DNA of 64,000 nt. It comes from Diabrotica undecimpunctata (Eukaryota; Arthropoda; Insecta; Coleoptera; Chrysomelidae). Within the stretch, counting starts at the first letter, position 1; each line of letters opens with the position of its first letter. Made by a program: the position numbers and the translations under genes. Positions 9,181 to 19,904 of the stretch are shown here, in pieces. The stretch lies in assembly GCF_040954645.1 (NCBI RefSeq), contig NC_092812.1:5377001-5441000 (forward strand), written 5' to 3'. The notes under the pieces are model-generated. The model saw only the letters and a program-made list of their open reading frames with translations. It was not told where the DNA came from and ran no database searches.

Positions 9181-10650
9181 CTAACTAGTATGAAATAGGA
9201 GAAAGTTGGAATATCTCGGACATATAATGAGAAACAGCACTAAATACAGATTACTAAAGGTAATCCTACAGGGTAAAGTATTCGGAAAGCGAGGAATTGG
9301 GAGAAGGAGAATATTATGGTTGAAGAACCTGAGGAAATGGTTCTCCACAACAACAACGAATCTATTTAAAGCATCAGTCAATAAAATAATTAGAGCCAGA
9401 ATGATTGCCAATATTCGGAACGAATAGGCACTGAAAGAAGAAGAAGAAGTATGAAATTGTACAAAACAATTACGTTCAATACACAGAATAAGTTCACACT
9501 TTATACAAATCCAACGTACTCTTTGATGGCATAAGCGACATCGAAGTTTTTTGTCTATTTTCTTTAGACAATGACCGCTTCCATCCATTTTTAGACTAAT
9601 TGGTATAGATCCTGTTAGTCGTTTTCTACAATAAGTAGATTTCCCAAAACGTCTTAAATAATGACATACTATATCTCGTTGAAAAGCCAATAGATCCATT
9701 TCTTTATTTTAAGAAAATATTTGTAACCTACACAAGTTAACAAGAGCTGAGTTGAGCATGTGAGTAAAAATGGGCCACCACCATTTTTTACCTTGTATAC
9801 TGACTCGGTAGTTATTAACCGATTGGTCAAGGAGATCAACACCGTCCATTGAAGCATTGTATAATGAGAAAAGTTTTTGTTGGGGTACATCAATTTTTCG
9901 TTTGGCAGCAGCACGCCAACGATTCACTTTTGAAAGTGGTTCAATACTATCGTAATTTGATGCCATTGTGACCACAGTGTTGTCGTTCCATTTTACAAAA
10001 AGTAGTAGACTTATTTTGTCAAAGAGATATTCGAAATATTCACGATTCTTCTTTTTCATTACAGCGGAAAGTAACAAAGGACATTTTTTATACGATTTTC
10101 TCTTGCTGTGCCTATTGCCCTTCTCTTTTAAAGTTTCCATCAAATTGGAACTAGTAAAATAATTGTCAAATAATACTTCGTGGTCAGTAGGCACATCAAC
10201 GACATCAAGAATTTTTAGAACTACTTGTGATCCTAAAGGCAACGCCGCGACTTTTGATTTATCCACTGATGCTCCACAATATGTGTCAAAATTGTAGCAA
10301 TAACCAGTTGAACTACAAAGCATCCAGTCCTTGTACCCAAATCTTACTAGTTTTCCTCTTATGAACTGTTTAAATGAGTGATGCCCATAATACTTTATCA
10401 TCGCTTCATCAATTGATGTCTTTGTGAAATTTGCCAAATTGTTGTGAAATTTTTTATTTGGTTTGTTCATGAGAGGCCTCACTTTATACATTTTGTCCAT
10501 TGAGTCAATTTGCTAATTATCTGCCAAATGTAGTTATTTTTTAATTTCCTGGAAACGGTTCCTTGAAATTGCATTAGTCACGAGGGGAACCTGAAGATCC
10601 TCATCCAAACACCAATAGTTGCGCTCTCCTGGCAATCTATGGTATCCAGT
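9181..10650 (-). pseudogene. piggyBac-type transposase (DDE_Tnp_1_7), nearly complete
   Basis: From about 10650 down the minus strand reads YHRLPGERNYWCLDED, then VPLVTNAISRNRFQEIKK, a stop, then a 263-codon open frame (10500-9709). That frame has DKMYKVRPLMNK, SIDEAMIKYYGHHSFKQFIRGKL (catalytic Asp region), LCSSTGYCYNFDTYCGASVD, DHEVLFDNYFTSS (second Asp region) and NASMDGVDLLDQSVNNYRVS (third Asp region), ending near CRLQIF. The frame then shifts into 9699-9459 with MDLLAFQRDIVCHYLRRFG and the C-terminal finger CRLCHQRVRWICIKCELILC. The coding tail FVQFHT is cut by the RTE. Its stop resumes at 9183-9181 beyond the insertion. The catalytic core is preserved, but the first ~100 residues and continuity are lost. 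Confidence 0.85.
9197..9447 (+). mobile_element. Very short 5'-truncated RTE (copy 2) inside piggyBac-2
   Basis: Plus-strand reading MEYLGHIMRNSTKYRLL, GKRGIGRRRILWLKNLRKWF, KASVNKIIRARMIANIRNE, stop at 9427: the last ~73 residues of an RTE polyprotein. The 3' end is GGCACTGAAAGAAGAAGAAG, the same tail as the other RTE copies here. The perfect 10-bp TSD AGTATGAAAT (9187-9196 and 9448-9457) brackets it. It opposes the orientation of the piggyBac gene and interrupts that gene three codons before its stop. Confidence 0.93.
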
Positions 10651-10765
10651 AAAAAGTAAAACCACTTAACCACTTTAGTAAAGTACCACTTTTTTACCAG
10701 ATGTGTCACTACTAAGCAATTTTTGCTGCTGTACTTAGACGGTACAGTGGGACCAAATGGGTTAA

Positions 10766-11284
10766 TTACCTTCAATTAAAAATTGTTTTAGTATATATAG
10801 TATCTGAAACGAGTCACATAACAAGGTCAGATGACCCTTAAATTACATAATTTAAGTAATAAACATTATTGTTATGACACTAGGTTGATGATAAAGGAGT
10901 ACATTTTCAAGGAAACGTACAAATTTCCAGCTCGAAAAGAGACTTGGTCCAACGACTGATAACAACGAACTGATGAACACAGGAAGTACAAATTACTCGC
11001 AGGGGACAAGACTTTCAAGATAAGCAAAAGGTAGTTTTTGGTGAATGATCAGAAATTGCATACTCATTCAGGGTATTATTTAGAATCAAATTTGTAGTAT
11101 AGTTATATTATTGTTTTAAATGTTATTGGATTGCATGTATATTAATGTTTATTACATTTAAGCAAAGCCGTCATTAAATTATCTGAGTTATTAAGTATAG
11201 ATTCTTAATTAAATTACAATAATAATAGTTTGTATTTCAATTAAATACTTTTAATAGTATCAGAATTATGTAGAAATGAAATAA
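10766..11284. other. No gene seen
   Basis: AT-rich non-coding sequence right of the piggyBac TTAA. No ORF of note and no recognisable motif. Confidence 0.5.
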
Positions 11285-11299
11285 GTAAGAGAAAAGAAG

Positions 11300-11588
11300 C
11301 GTCAGTGTAAATCACATAAGGATGTATTACATAAAAAGAGGGGTCATACGTACTACTACCAAGGGTGTTGGTGAAATAGTACTCTAGTACTTCAGTACTT
11401 TAGGCAATATAAAATTACATTCTATTCAAACTAAATGTCTGTAAATTAGTAAAGGTAGGATAAGATAATAAAACGAGATGCTAGTGTACATGTAGGAGCA
11501 AAACAATGGAGTCCATATAGACAATCGTATTTGTATGTTTCGTAAAAAGCAGTACCTAATGATATAGAATTTAGAAATAGTCTAGAAT
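11300..11588 (+). repeat. ~290-bp repeat, left copy
   Basis: Imperfect direct repeat of 16325-16615 (about 70-75% by eye). Shared phrases include GTAAATCACAT, TGTATTACATA, CTAAATGT-TGTAAATTA, AAAGGTA and GTATGTATGTTT-type strings in the same order. No coding potential. It sits exactly at the 3' edge of I-element copy B. Probably a dispersed or satellite-like repeat into which that element inserted. Confidence 0.6.
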
Positions 11589-13645
11589 TTTTTTTAATTT
11601 ATTTATTTAATGTCGTCCGAATCACTGAGGTTATAGATCACAACAATGGAAAATACATAATCAAACCGAGAAAGGTTATAATATTAATTACATACTAACA
11701 TAAAAGAAGATTGATATATGTAATTTGTGATACAACCTAGATTTTAATTTAAATATCTTTTATGCCTTTAGCCGTTTAAAACTTTGTAATGTGGTTTAGA
11801 TGATTATTGTCTCTAAGAAGCTCGCCTATGTCGCTGGGAAGGTTGAGTTTACTGCTCGTTTCCTGGAAAATTTGACATTCGGTTAAAATATGTTTTACTG
11901 TACTATTGGTTTGACACTGGTTGCAGTATGGGGGGTTTGTTCCTTGTGATTCGGTAAAGATGTGTATGGCGGGTGAGACCAAAAAGGCTTGTTTTTGTAA
12001 AGCAGTGTCTTTAATTTGATTCAGTTTTTCGGAACATTGCGATTATTTGTTTTGCTTTGCCACGCACAACTAACTATGTTTTTTAAACACAATTAAAGAT
12101 TACTTGGCACTATTTTATTTACTTGACCTTGACCACCATTTGTCGCTGCATCTTGAGATAGACGGTCCACAACCTCGTTACCGTGTACTCCAATGAGATG
12201 GAACCCCGATTATTACCACGTGTTTGTTTTTCTTTGCAGCATTGTGAACTTCTTTGTAAATGCCGTTATGAATAGAGTTGCTGGAGTATATGTTTTGTAT
12301 GTCACAAAGAGCATTCATTGAGTCAGTTATGATTGTGTAATTTCTCTGGTCCGTTTTGTCAATGAATTTTAGAGCTTCAAGGAATGCGTATAGTTCTGCA
12401 TAGGAGATAGTCTAGTTGTTATGCAACTTAAATTTAGCATTATTAGTATTAGAGAAAATGGCTGCCCCCACTCCGTCAGTTGTTTTTGATGAATCTGTGT
12501 AGATCTGTCGGTAGTCGCTAAATCTATCCATAATATCTTTGAACTGGTTTATTGATATAGCTGGTGGGGATTCATGTTTAATAATTTTTTTTAGATCAGT
12601 GATCACTGGTGGTTTATTTACAGTCCATGGAGGAGGAGGGTTTTTAGAAGAGTGGTGTATTGTCGGGAATATTATGCTATATTTATGAAATTATCGGTTA
12701 ATTTGTTCATAGAAAGGCGGATGGCATTAAAGGTGAGATGAGAAGTAGTGGCTCAAACGATTGTTATGAGTGTTATGGTAGACTGAATTATCTGGAGAGG
12801 ATAGAACTTTACAAGCCAACGACAAACTTAAAAAATATCTTCTAAATTCTGAAGCGGTTTACCCTGACTCACTGCATGTACTTAGTATGGGGCTTGTTCA
12901 AAAGGCACCCAAAGCGACTCGCAGTCCCGTATTTTGAATTACATCTAGTTCTTTAAGAACAGATTTCTTGGCTGAGTTATATACCACTGAGCCTTAGTCA
13001 ATTTTTAATTGAACTAAAGATAAAAAGATTGGTAAAAGAGTTGCCGTATCGCTGGCCCAGGTGATGTTCGACAATGTCTTCAAAATATTAATGCTTTGCT
13101 GGCAAGTACCATGTAAATTTTTAATGTGACTTTTACAAAGTTTTGTACTTTTGTACAAAGATCAGATTCTTATCACTAAATGGTAAAATTGGATTATCCC
13201 CTTTTCTCATTTTTGAGAAGAATAAGCATTTTTTTTTTCGTTAGAGAAGCAGAGTCCTGTTTTGTCAGTTAATTTCTGGAGATTATTTATTGCGCTTTGA
13301 AGGACTTTCATCTAGCTGTGGACATTGTTCCAAGATACCGTTAATTGCAACAAGAAATAAAGTTATATTTAACTCCGTCCTTGGGGGACTCCGTTTTCCT
13401 GGATTCGAGTTAATGATAGTATTCCATTTGCTCGTACCTTAAATGTTCTGTTTAGGAATGTTCCATTAATACCACAGGAGTGAAGCTTTTTCATTATACC
13501 ATATCTCCATGTGCAATCGTAGGCTTTTGTTATATCACAGAAAATAGCTAGACAGCGTTGTTTGTTAATGAGTGCTTCGTGAACTTTGGATTCAAGATCA
13601 ACTAGGTTATTCGTCGTTGATCTATTTTGACGAAAGTCGTTTTGC

Positions 13646-14005
13646 TCAGGATAAGTAATTTTTATCGTCCGGAAAACATGTAAGGCGACGGTTTATAATC
13701 TTTTCAAATAGCTTACAGGTTGACGAGGTTAAAGATATTGGTCTATAGGACGGGGGATCTGTTTTCGGTTTTTGAGATTTAGGGATTGGGATAATATATA
13801 ATTCTGACCAAGACTCTGGAAAGTAGTGCTGTATCCACATTTGGTTCAAAACATTGGTTCTAGCGTTTGTGTTTAGTTTTTGGAGAAAAGTTATTGGTAT
13901 ATCATCTGGGCCCGAAGAAGAGATTTTTATGGAAAACAATGCATCGTCCAGTTCTTCTAGTGAAATTGGTGAGTTTCTGTAGTCATCCGTGTTCTCTGTG
14001 ATCAT
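13646..14005 (-). pseudogene. I-element copy B RT domain, N-terminal part
   Basis: 119 open codons covering RT motifs 0-2: LEELDDALFSIKISSSGPDDIP, YFPESWSELYIIPIPK and SYRPISLTSSTCKLFEKIINRRL. The catalytic portion (motifs 3-7) continues at 13640-12800 in broken frames. The best parallel in this window is the ORF2 of copy D (42344-46083). Confidence 0.85.
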
Positions 14006-15761
14006 TATCTCCTTCTTTTCATTTCTAAATTTAAATTGAAGAAAATTTGGAGAGTAGTTGTTAGTACTGAAATTTTGTTCATAAAGGTCTGCACATATTT
14101 CTGTGATTTCTGCTGTTGAGGTAATTAATTTATCATTATGTTTTAAGAAACTAATTTGGGCGTTTTGCTGTTTTCCAAATAGTTGACGAATTTTACTCCA
14201 TAAAGCAGACAGGGCAGTAGAGTTGTTGGCATGAAAGATTTCCAGTTTTGTTTTTTGGTTTTCTTAATCTGATATAATTTGTTGAAAACTCGCTTGTACT
14301 TTTTGATGGCTTCGTCACATTTGTTATTCCACCTCGGTACTGGCGTGTGAGTTTTTGGAGTTTTGGTTTTTCCGACTGCTTTGTGCCCTGCTTCTAATAG
14401 TACCTCAGAGAATTGTAGATAAGTTGAAGATTTATTTGAGGTAATAGGGCCAGGGAGATATGGGAGGTTTTGGTCTACTTGGTCTGAGAAGAGTGTTCAG
14501 TTTGCCAGGTCCAATTTCCATTTTGAGAGAGGAGTGGTTAAGGCGGTTTTAAAAGGACGGGCTATAAGAAGAGGAAACTGATCACTACCGTATAAGTAGG
14601 TCGATAACTGAGGATTCCCCTATTTGTATATTAAATCTTGTGGGTTCTCCTGTATTCAAGATGTTTATATTGTTACTGTTACTTTTACTGTTACTCTCAC
14701 TATCAAGTAAATTTTTTTCCTTTTAATGATCGAAATTTAGATCCTCAGTAGGGGCTACGACTATTAAAATCTCCTAAGAGTATACGGAGAGATGGGATCT
14801 GTTATAGTAGTTCCTCAATTACGGCAGTTGAAAAAAATTCACTCGGTGGAATATAAATGTTGCATATTCAGATTTTTATATCATTATTAATTGTGATTGC
14901 AACAGCTACTAAGGATGTATTTAAAGGTATTGGTTATGATTTGTACATTTGGTTGATATAGATTGCTACTACACTACTTGCTTTATCCATATTGCTCCTG
15001 TTTTTATAAAAGCATTTCAAAGCTTTTAACCTAGCATGGTAAGAATCTTTGAAATAAGTTTCTTGAAGACAAATAACTGATGGCGTTTGTTGAGCAATTA
15101 GCTTTTGTAACATTTCGCAACGGCTGTGGTACCCGTTAAGGTTCTCTTGTGTTATGGATCTGAATATTAAGTACTTAAGGTTTCTTAAGAGGATGAGAGT
15201 TCGCTGTTCATTGTTGCAGATTTTCTGAATAGTTGATGCTGTAGTTTTCTTTTAATGTTTGTGATTTTTGTTTTCAACTTTATTGATCTTTGAGAAAACA
15301 TAGTGTCCAGATCCTTAAGGAAACCTGGAATATTGTCTGTATAGGTTCTGAGACGATCCAATATGTCTGCGTTGCGTGGAGCTGATTCAAAGAAATTTAA
15401 AGTCTGGTGATAGTTCACTATAAAATTGTTTTTATTGTCTTCAAACATTTGTTGTAATGGTTGCATTTCATCCTGGATAGATTTTCCTGGTTTTATTTTC
15501 ATAGGTTTGGGTTTTGAAATGTGCGTTGTTTTTGGAGGTCTTCATGCGACGGTGTAGACTCTGACATTGGTCATTTAATCAAAACCTTTGTAGTTTCTTT
15601 GTCTACTGATTTAGATGTTTTCATTGATTCCGTTTTTTTTTTATTTTTTCTTTGGAATATATATTGACATTTTGATTAACTCAAGATGCGCTTATATTTT
15701 GACAAGATTCATCATTAGACACTTGAGTTTTGGCAGTTTCTGTGTATTGGGTGAACTTCTC

Positions 15762-16070
15762 TTATGAAGTTGGCTCGTTATGTGGTCGAAGTGGGCATAC
15801 TGTAGCTAAGTGATTTGATTGTTTACAAGAGAAACATTCAAGATTGTCGGTTGCAAAGAAAATTCTGTATGATGTGCTGTCGAAATTTATTATGAAAGAA
15901 GCTACTAATGTTGCATTTTTTTCTAGAGGCATAATATACGTTTGTCGGCGAATACTGAGAATATGACTAAATTCTGGGCGAGACGCGTTTATTTTAAGAA
16001 AGTTGATAGGAGATAATAGATTTAGACCTAGTTTTATTACCTCATTATATGGGCTTTTTTTGATTGACAA
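15762..16070 (-). pseudogene. I-element copy B ORF1 (gag) fragment
   Basis: A 102-codon open stretch homologous to the ORF1 proteins at 37472 and 41323. Shared blocks are EFSHILSIRRQTYIMPLE, STSYRIFFATDNLECFSC and the C-X2-C-X4-H-X4-C knuckle. The upstream N-terminal RNA-binding half is frameshifted. ORF1 of I elements is an RNA-binding gag-like protein that packages the element RNA. Confidence 0.8.
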
Positions 16071-16324
16071 TAAATGCTTAAATATATGTAAACAACCTTT
16101 GTTTACATACCGATTTTTGCAGATTCAACAGTTGATCTTAGATAAACTTGATTATCACACTGTTTTTAATGAAAATTCAGTCTAGAAATTAAAAATTAAA
16201 ATTATAACAGTTGTAACAGATGTAGAAATACAATTGTGGTAAAGTTTGTGTAATATATCTATGTTTTAAACATGCAGTACCTTATTGTTTGACAAAGTGC
16301 ATGTGTGAGTGTACCAATGTCAAG

Positions 16325-16615
16325 TAAATCACATGGACGTAAGAATGTATTACATATAAAAGAAGGAAACATATGCACTATTGCCAGAAGTGTTGACTAA
16401 GGAGTACTTTAGACAATTTAAACTTTAAATTTCATTTAAACTAAATGTGTGTAAATTACTAAAGGTATAATAAGAACATAAAAGGAGAGAAGTAAGTGTG
16501 TATGTATGAGCAACAAAGTGAGGTCCAAATAGGCAAAAGAGTATGTATGTTTTGAAAAAAGCACTATCTTATTGGTTCAGAGAAATTAGAAGTAACCTAG
16601 AAATTCAACTTCCGA
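16325..16615 (+). repeat. ~290-bp repeat, right copy
   Basis: Direct, diverged counterpart of 11300-11588, lying just outside the 5' end of I-element copy B. A phrase resembling the end of the unit also occurs near 16262-16290, hinting at a tandem arrangement before the I element inserted. Confidence 0.55.
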
Positions 16616-16619
16616 CAGG

Positions 16620-17170
16620 CGCGCCCACAAAAGTAACTACAACGGTCGCGCTCCCACATACGCGCCTTTAGTTATAATATTTTAAACAATAACTGAAAAT
16701 AATATTAATATACAGTAATTAAATCTACATAGAGCTATTCTTCTAAAGACGAGAAATTATTATAGAATTAAAAATATCGATATTTCTGTTTAAATAAGAT
16801 ATTAAAGAAATCCAACTTAAATCCGAAAACTAATTGTCGAAACCAAATTCAGATTTCTGCTTTAATCTGTACCTTCTAAGAATTGCAAGGCAAAACAGAC
16901 GTTATTAAATATGTAATTACAGACATGGGAAATCTAAAATTGCATTCCACAACATATCTCCTCAACTAAGCAAAAATCCTTAGCAAATTGGTTTCTAGTA
17001 CTCATAAAGAGTATACCGAAATAAAAGAAAAGACAGTTAAGATTTGATTTCATGTACAGTGCGTCTGTATATCCGCTTATACGTATTTCACCCTAATAGG
17101 AATCTTTGGAGCGGCTATTTACAAACGCTCTGAATGTGAAAACGATCTTTTCTTCGTAGTTTTTCCAGAG
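16620..17170. other. No gene seen
   Basis: Non-coding AT-rich sequence with one GC-richer patch (16615-16670). Confidence 0.5.
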
Positions 17171-17177
17171 CGTTTTT

Positions 17178-17381
17178 TCAAATATCTTCAACCTTCTGAG
17201 CAACAATTTCTGAACTCTCAGACACAAGAAGATTTCGATTAGTACCATTATTTTCCAAATTATATCGAACCCATAAAAAGTATTTTATTACATCACAAAA
17301 TGTGGGTAAAATAGAACATTGTAACTCTCTTGGTACACCAAAAAGGGGGCACTCTATTGCACTTCTTGTATTTTTAGACAT
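17178..17381 (-). CDS. Unrecognised 67-aa ORF
   Basis: Reads MSKNTRSAIECPLFGVPRELQCSILP and so on, ending with ESSEIVAQKVEDI. Beyond the stop another frame continues with charged sequence (EKIVFTFRAFVNSR). The composition (Cys, aromatic residues, a VAQKVEDI helix) looks protein-like rather than random, and it may be the start of a longer decayed gene or transposon ORF. I cannot name a family. It could equally be chance. Confidence 0.2.
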   Translation of the reverse strand: MSKNTRSAIECPLFGVPRELQCSILPTFCDVIKYFLWVRYNLENNGTNRNLLVSESSEIVAQKVEDI

Positions 17382-17519
17382 TTTAAGTTAAAGTTAAGTT
17401 AGTAAAAAGTAGTAAGTAAAAAATTGATTAACGAGTAACATTCTTCGCTGTATCTAGGCATTGACTAGAACGGTGTTCGGTGTAGGGTCTAGTAGTTCGT
17501 CTTTGTCGTGAAAGTAAGC

Positions 17520-19575
17520 AAGCAAGCAATTTAATTAAACCCAGCCTGTGAGAAATGTTCACCCCTAAGAATTACGTTCGGGTGTAACAATTCATTGGAG
17601 CGAGGTGTATTAACTCGAGTAAAAACAGGAGCCACTTCATCGCGCTCCATTGCTCCAGACCATCCCTTTCCCCCTATAGCACTCTGATGCGCGATAGGGG
17701 CACAACTATCAGCCAAATGCTCTTCATGTGGAGATCCTGGGTAATAGAACCCCAACATGGTTTCCTAACCGAATTCAAAACTCAGGACAGCGCATTGTCG
17801 CTATATTCCTGTTATCTTAATGTGGCTTATCCGCGAACTACGTTGGGCCCCACATGCCCGAGTTTTTAGTGGTTTTTGTTAATATTTTTTTGTGGCTTGC
17901 GCCGGTTTTTGTTAGTAGTTTTTTAATTTTTTTGGTGGCCGAAGCCGTTTTTTGTTGTTTTTTGGATTTTTTTTTGTAGGATACCTGAAACATAAAATCA
18001 GAATTAGTGCATATTAATATAATAAATTATCTACATAAAATTTACTGGGTCCACGCTGTACGTTGCGATTGTCCACGAGGGTTATGAGCTACGAACTATC
18101 TTCATTGTGCGTTCTTGTTGTTTTTTGAAGTGTTTTCTCTCTGGTGTTTTGTTTTCTCTCTGGCGTGATTGTTGATTTTCTCTCTAGTATTATGATTTTA
18201 TTCTACTATTTGTTGTTTGGGTCTTTTGTGCTTTCATCTGTGGAAAGCGTCGTACCTCAATATCTCTCGCAATATGTGGCTGGGGTGGTTGTCTATCTCC
18301 GCGAACTTTATCCTAGCTTTTTCTTTCATTGTGTCGGTCACTCTGATTTGTTGTAGTTCTCTAAAGAGGAATCTTTCTGCTACGTATCTCGGTACGTTAA
18401 CTGCTTCTCTTAGGCTGTTGTTATGTGCCGCTTGTATTTTCTTTTTTGATGTATTGCATATGTGTCCCCATGCGAGAAATGCATATGTTAGTATAGGAAG
18501 AATTATACTATTTATTAATCTTATTTTTGTTTTCAATCTAAGTTTGCTTTTTCTTCCTGCTAGGCCTCTTATTGATGTTCTTGCCATGTTGGCTTTTTGT
18601 ACTCTAGCTTCTACATGTTTGCTAAACGTTAAGCCTTTGTCCATGATTACTCCGAGGTATGTTGCTTCACTTTTCCACTCGATGGGATTGTTTTGCACAG
18701 TTACCTGTTCTTCTGGTTGTTGGTGCCTCTTTTTGAAAAGTACAGCCTGTGTCTTTTCGGAGTTTATAGCGATTTTTCATTTTAAACTTCATTCTTCTAT
18801 GTCGTCTAGCGCTGTTTGTTAGTTATTTACCGCTATGTCTACATTTCTGTGTTTGGCCGCTATCGCTGTGTCGTCGACATAGAGGCTTAGTAGTGTACCT
18901 GGTGTTCTAAGTATGTCTGCTGTGTATATCGTGTACAGTAGAGGTGATAGTACCGCTCCTTGTGGCACTCCAGCCTCCGGGTTCCCGAGTTCAGATAGGA
19001 CTTGTCCTATCCGGACTCTGAAACTACGATTGCTTAAGTACGAAGAGATTAGTCTTGTCATTGCTCCGCTGTAACCGTATCGTCTCATTTTGTAGATCAG
19101 TCCTTTATGCCAGACTCTGTCGAAAGCTTTGCTTACATCTAGAAAGACAGCTCCTGTGAATTGTTTGTCATTAAATCCAGCTGCTATTTACTCTGTTAAT
19201 CTGAGTACTTGTAGCTCACTGGAGTGTTCTGATCTAAAACCGAATTGGGCTTCGGGTATTATATCTAACCTGTCTGTTTCAGCTTGGAGTCTGATAAGTA
19301 TTATTCTCTCTACAATCTTGCTGATTGCAGGTAGTAAGCTTATTGGCCTGTAGTTTTGCGGGAATGTGCTGGTTTTTCCGGGCTTTGGTAACATTATGAC
19401 ATGAGCCTCTTTCCATCTGTTTGGGAATTTCTTGAATCTTAGCATCGCGTTGATAATATTTGTTAGATATACTATGGCTCTCGCTGGTAAGTATTTTAGA
19501 GCCCTGTTCGTTATTTGATCGGTACCAGGTGCTTTTTTTGGCGAGCTATTTGTCGTGAAAGTCACAAGTTTCAGT
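17520..19575 (-). mobile_element. Jockey-clade non-LTR retrotransposon, 5'-truncated (copy 1)
   Basis: RT and 3' UTR of a Jockey element. The RT spans three frames: 19565-19188 (SPKKAPGTDQITNRALKYLP, FPNRWKEAHVIMLPKPGK, FPQNYRPISLLPAISKIVERI), 19088-18819 (RVRIGQVLSELGNPEAGVPQGAVLSPLLY, SLYVDDTAIAA) and 18698-18234 (EWKSEATYLGVIMDKGLTF, YAFLAWGHI). No RNase H follows, as expected for Jockey. The 3' UTR (about 18230-17520) contains a block near 17650-17830 that is repeated in the second Jockey copy at 47480-47650. The endonuclease and ORF1 are missing. Frame breaks near 19100 and 18800 make it inactive, although the YVDD active site remains. Confidence 0.88.
18234..19565 (-). pseudogene. Jockey reverse transcriptase (copy 1)
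   Basis: About 440 codons of RT in three open segments. Motif order is intact: GTDQI, LPKPGK, YRPISLL, QFGFRSEHSSELQ, GVPQGAVLSPLLY, YVDDTA, TYLGV and a thumb domain. A frameshift near 19190-19090 hides the FLD-K-AFD catalytic segment, which is partly readable in another frame (AFDRVWHKGLIYKMR near 19080-19120). RT of this clade performs target-primed reverse transcription. Confidence 0.85.
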
Positions 19576-19904
19576 GATACAGGCCCGGCCTCGTATTAAA
19601 CGCCTACTACGATACTGGCCCGTAATATCACTTATATCAAGAAAAAAAAATTTTTATTAAAAAAAAAAGGAACCGCTAACCACTGAAAATATTTATTATA
19701 ATAAATAAAGCAATAACTTTTAATAAAAAAAGCAATCTAACCTGTTCTTCCACCGCCACATCAGTCTCAAAGTGAAAATATAATGAAAGTGGTGGGGGCG
19801 GTAGAAGGACTCGACATATATTTTTGTAATTTTCTGAAAATATTTGATTTGTACATGCACAACTTTCTGTAGGCCAGGCATGACTAATTTAAGGAAAAAA
19901 ATTT

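Larger units (their letters stand above)
9181..10761 (-). mobile_element. piggyBac element (piggyBac-2), left end unresolved, carrying an RTE insertion
   Basis: The right end is GGG|TTAA (TTAA 10762-10765), and on the minus strand the element begins CCCATTTGGTCCCAC. The matching left TTAA|CCC end was not found between 8993 and 9180, so that end is lost or diverged. The transposase occupies most of the element. The insertion at 9197-9447 near the transposase C-terminus is an RTE fragment with a TSD. It is a different piggyBac family from the TTAA-bounded copy at 7826-8988. Confidence 0.7.
11590..16190 (-). mobile_element. I-clade non-LTR retrotransposon, near full-length but decayed (copy B)
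   Basis: All parts of an I element are found in order on the minus strand. ORF1 gag (16070-15762) has the CCHC knuckle CFSCKQSNHLATVC and an ORF1 C-terminal coiled segment (15502-15185). ORF2 endonuclease (about 15150-14480) has ICLQETYFKDSYH, IYIPPSEFFS and ILLGDFNSR, then RT starting at 14005 (SSSGPDDIPITFLQKL, PPSYRPISLTSSTCKLFEKII). RNase H has IYTDSSKTTDGVGAAIF near 12490. The terminal knuckle CNQCQTNSTVKHILTEC is near 11900. Stops and frameshifts are frequent, so it is inactive. The 3' end near 11595 finishes ATTAAATAAATAAATT, like the other I copies here. Confidence 0.88.

Noticed and set aside
11300..16615. LTR retrotransposon with LTRs at 11300 and 16325
   Set aside because: The internal region encodes an I-type LINE on the minus strand, with no gag-pro-int. 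The repeats lack TG...CA ends and are too diverged.
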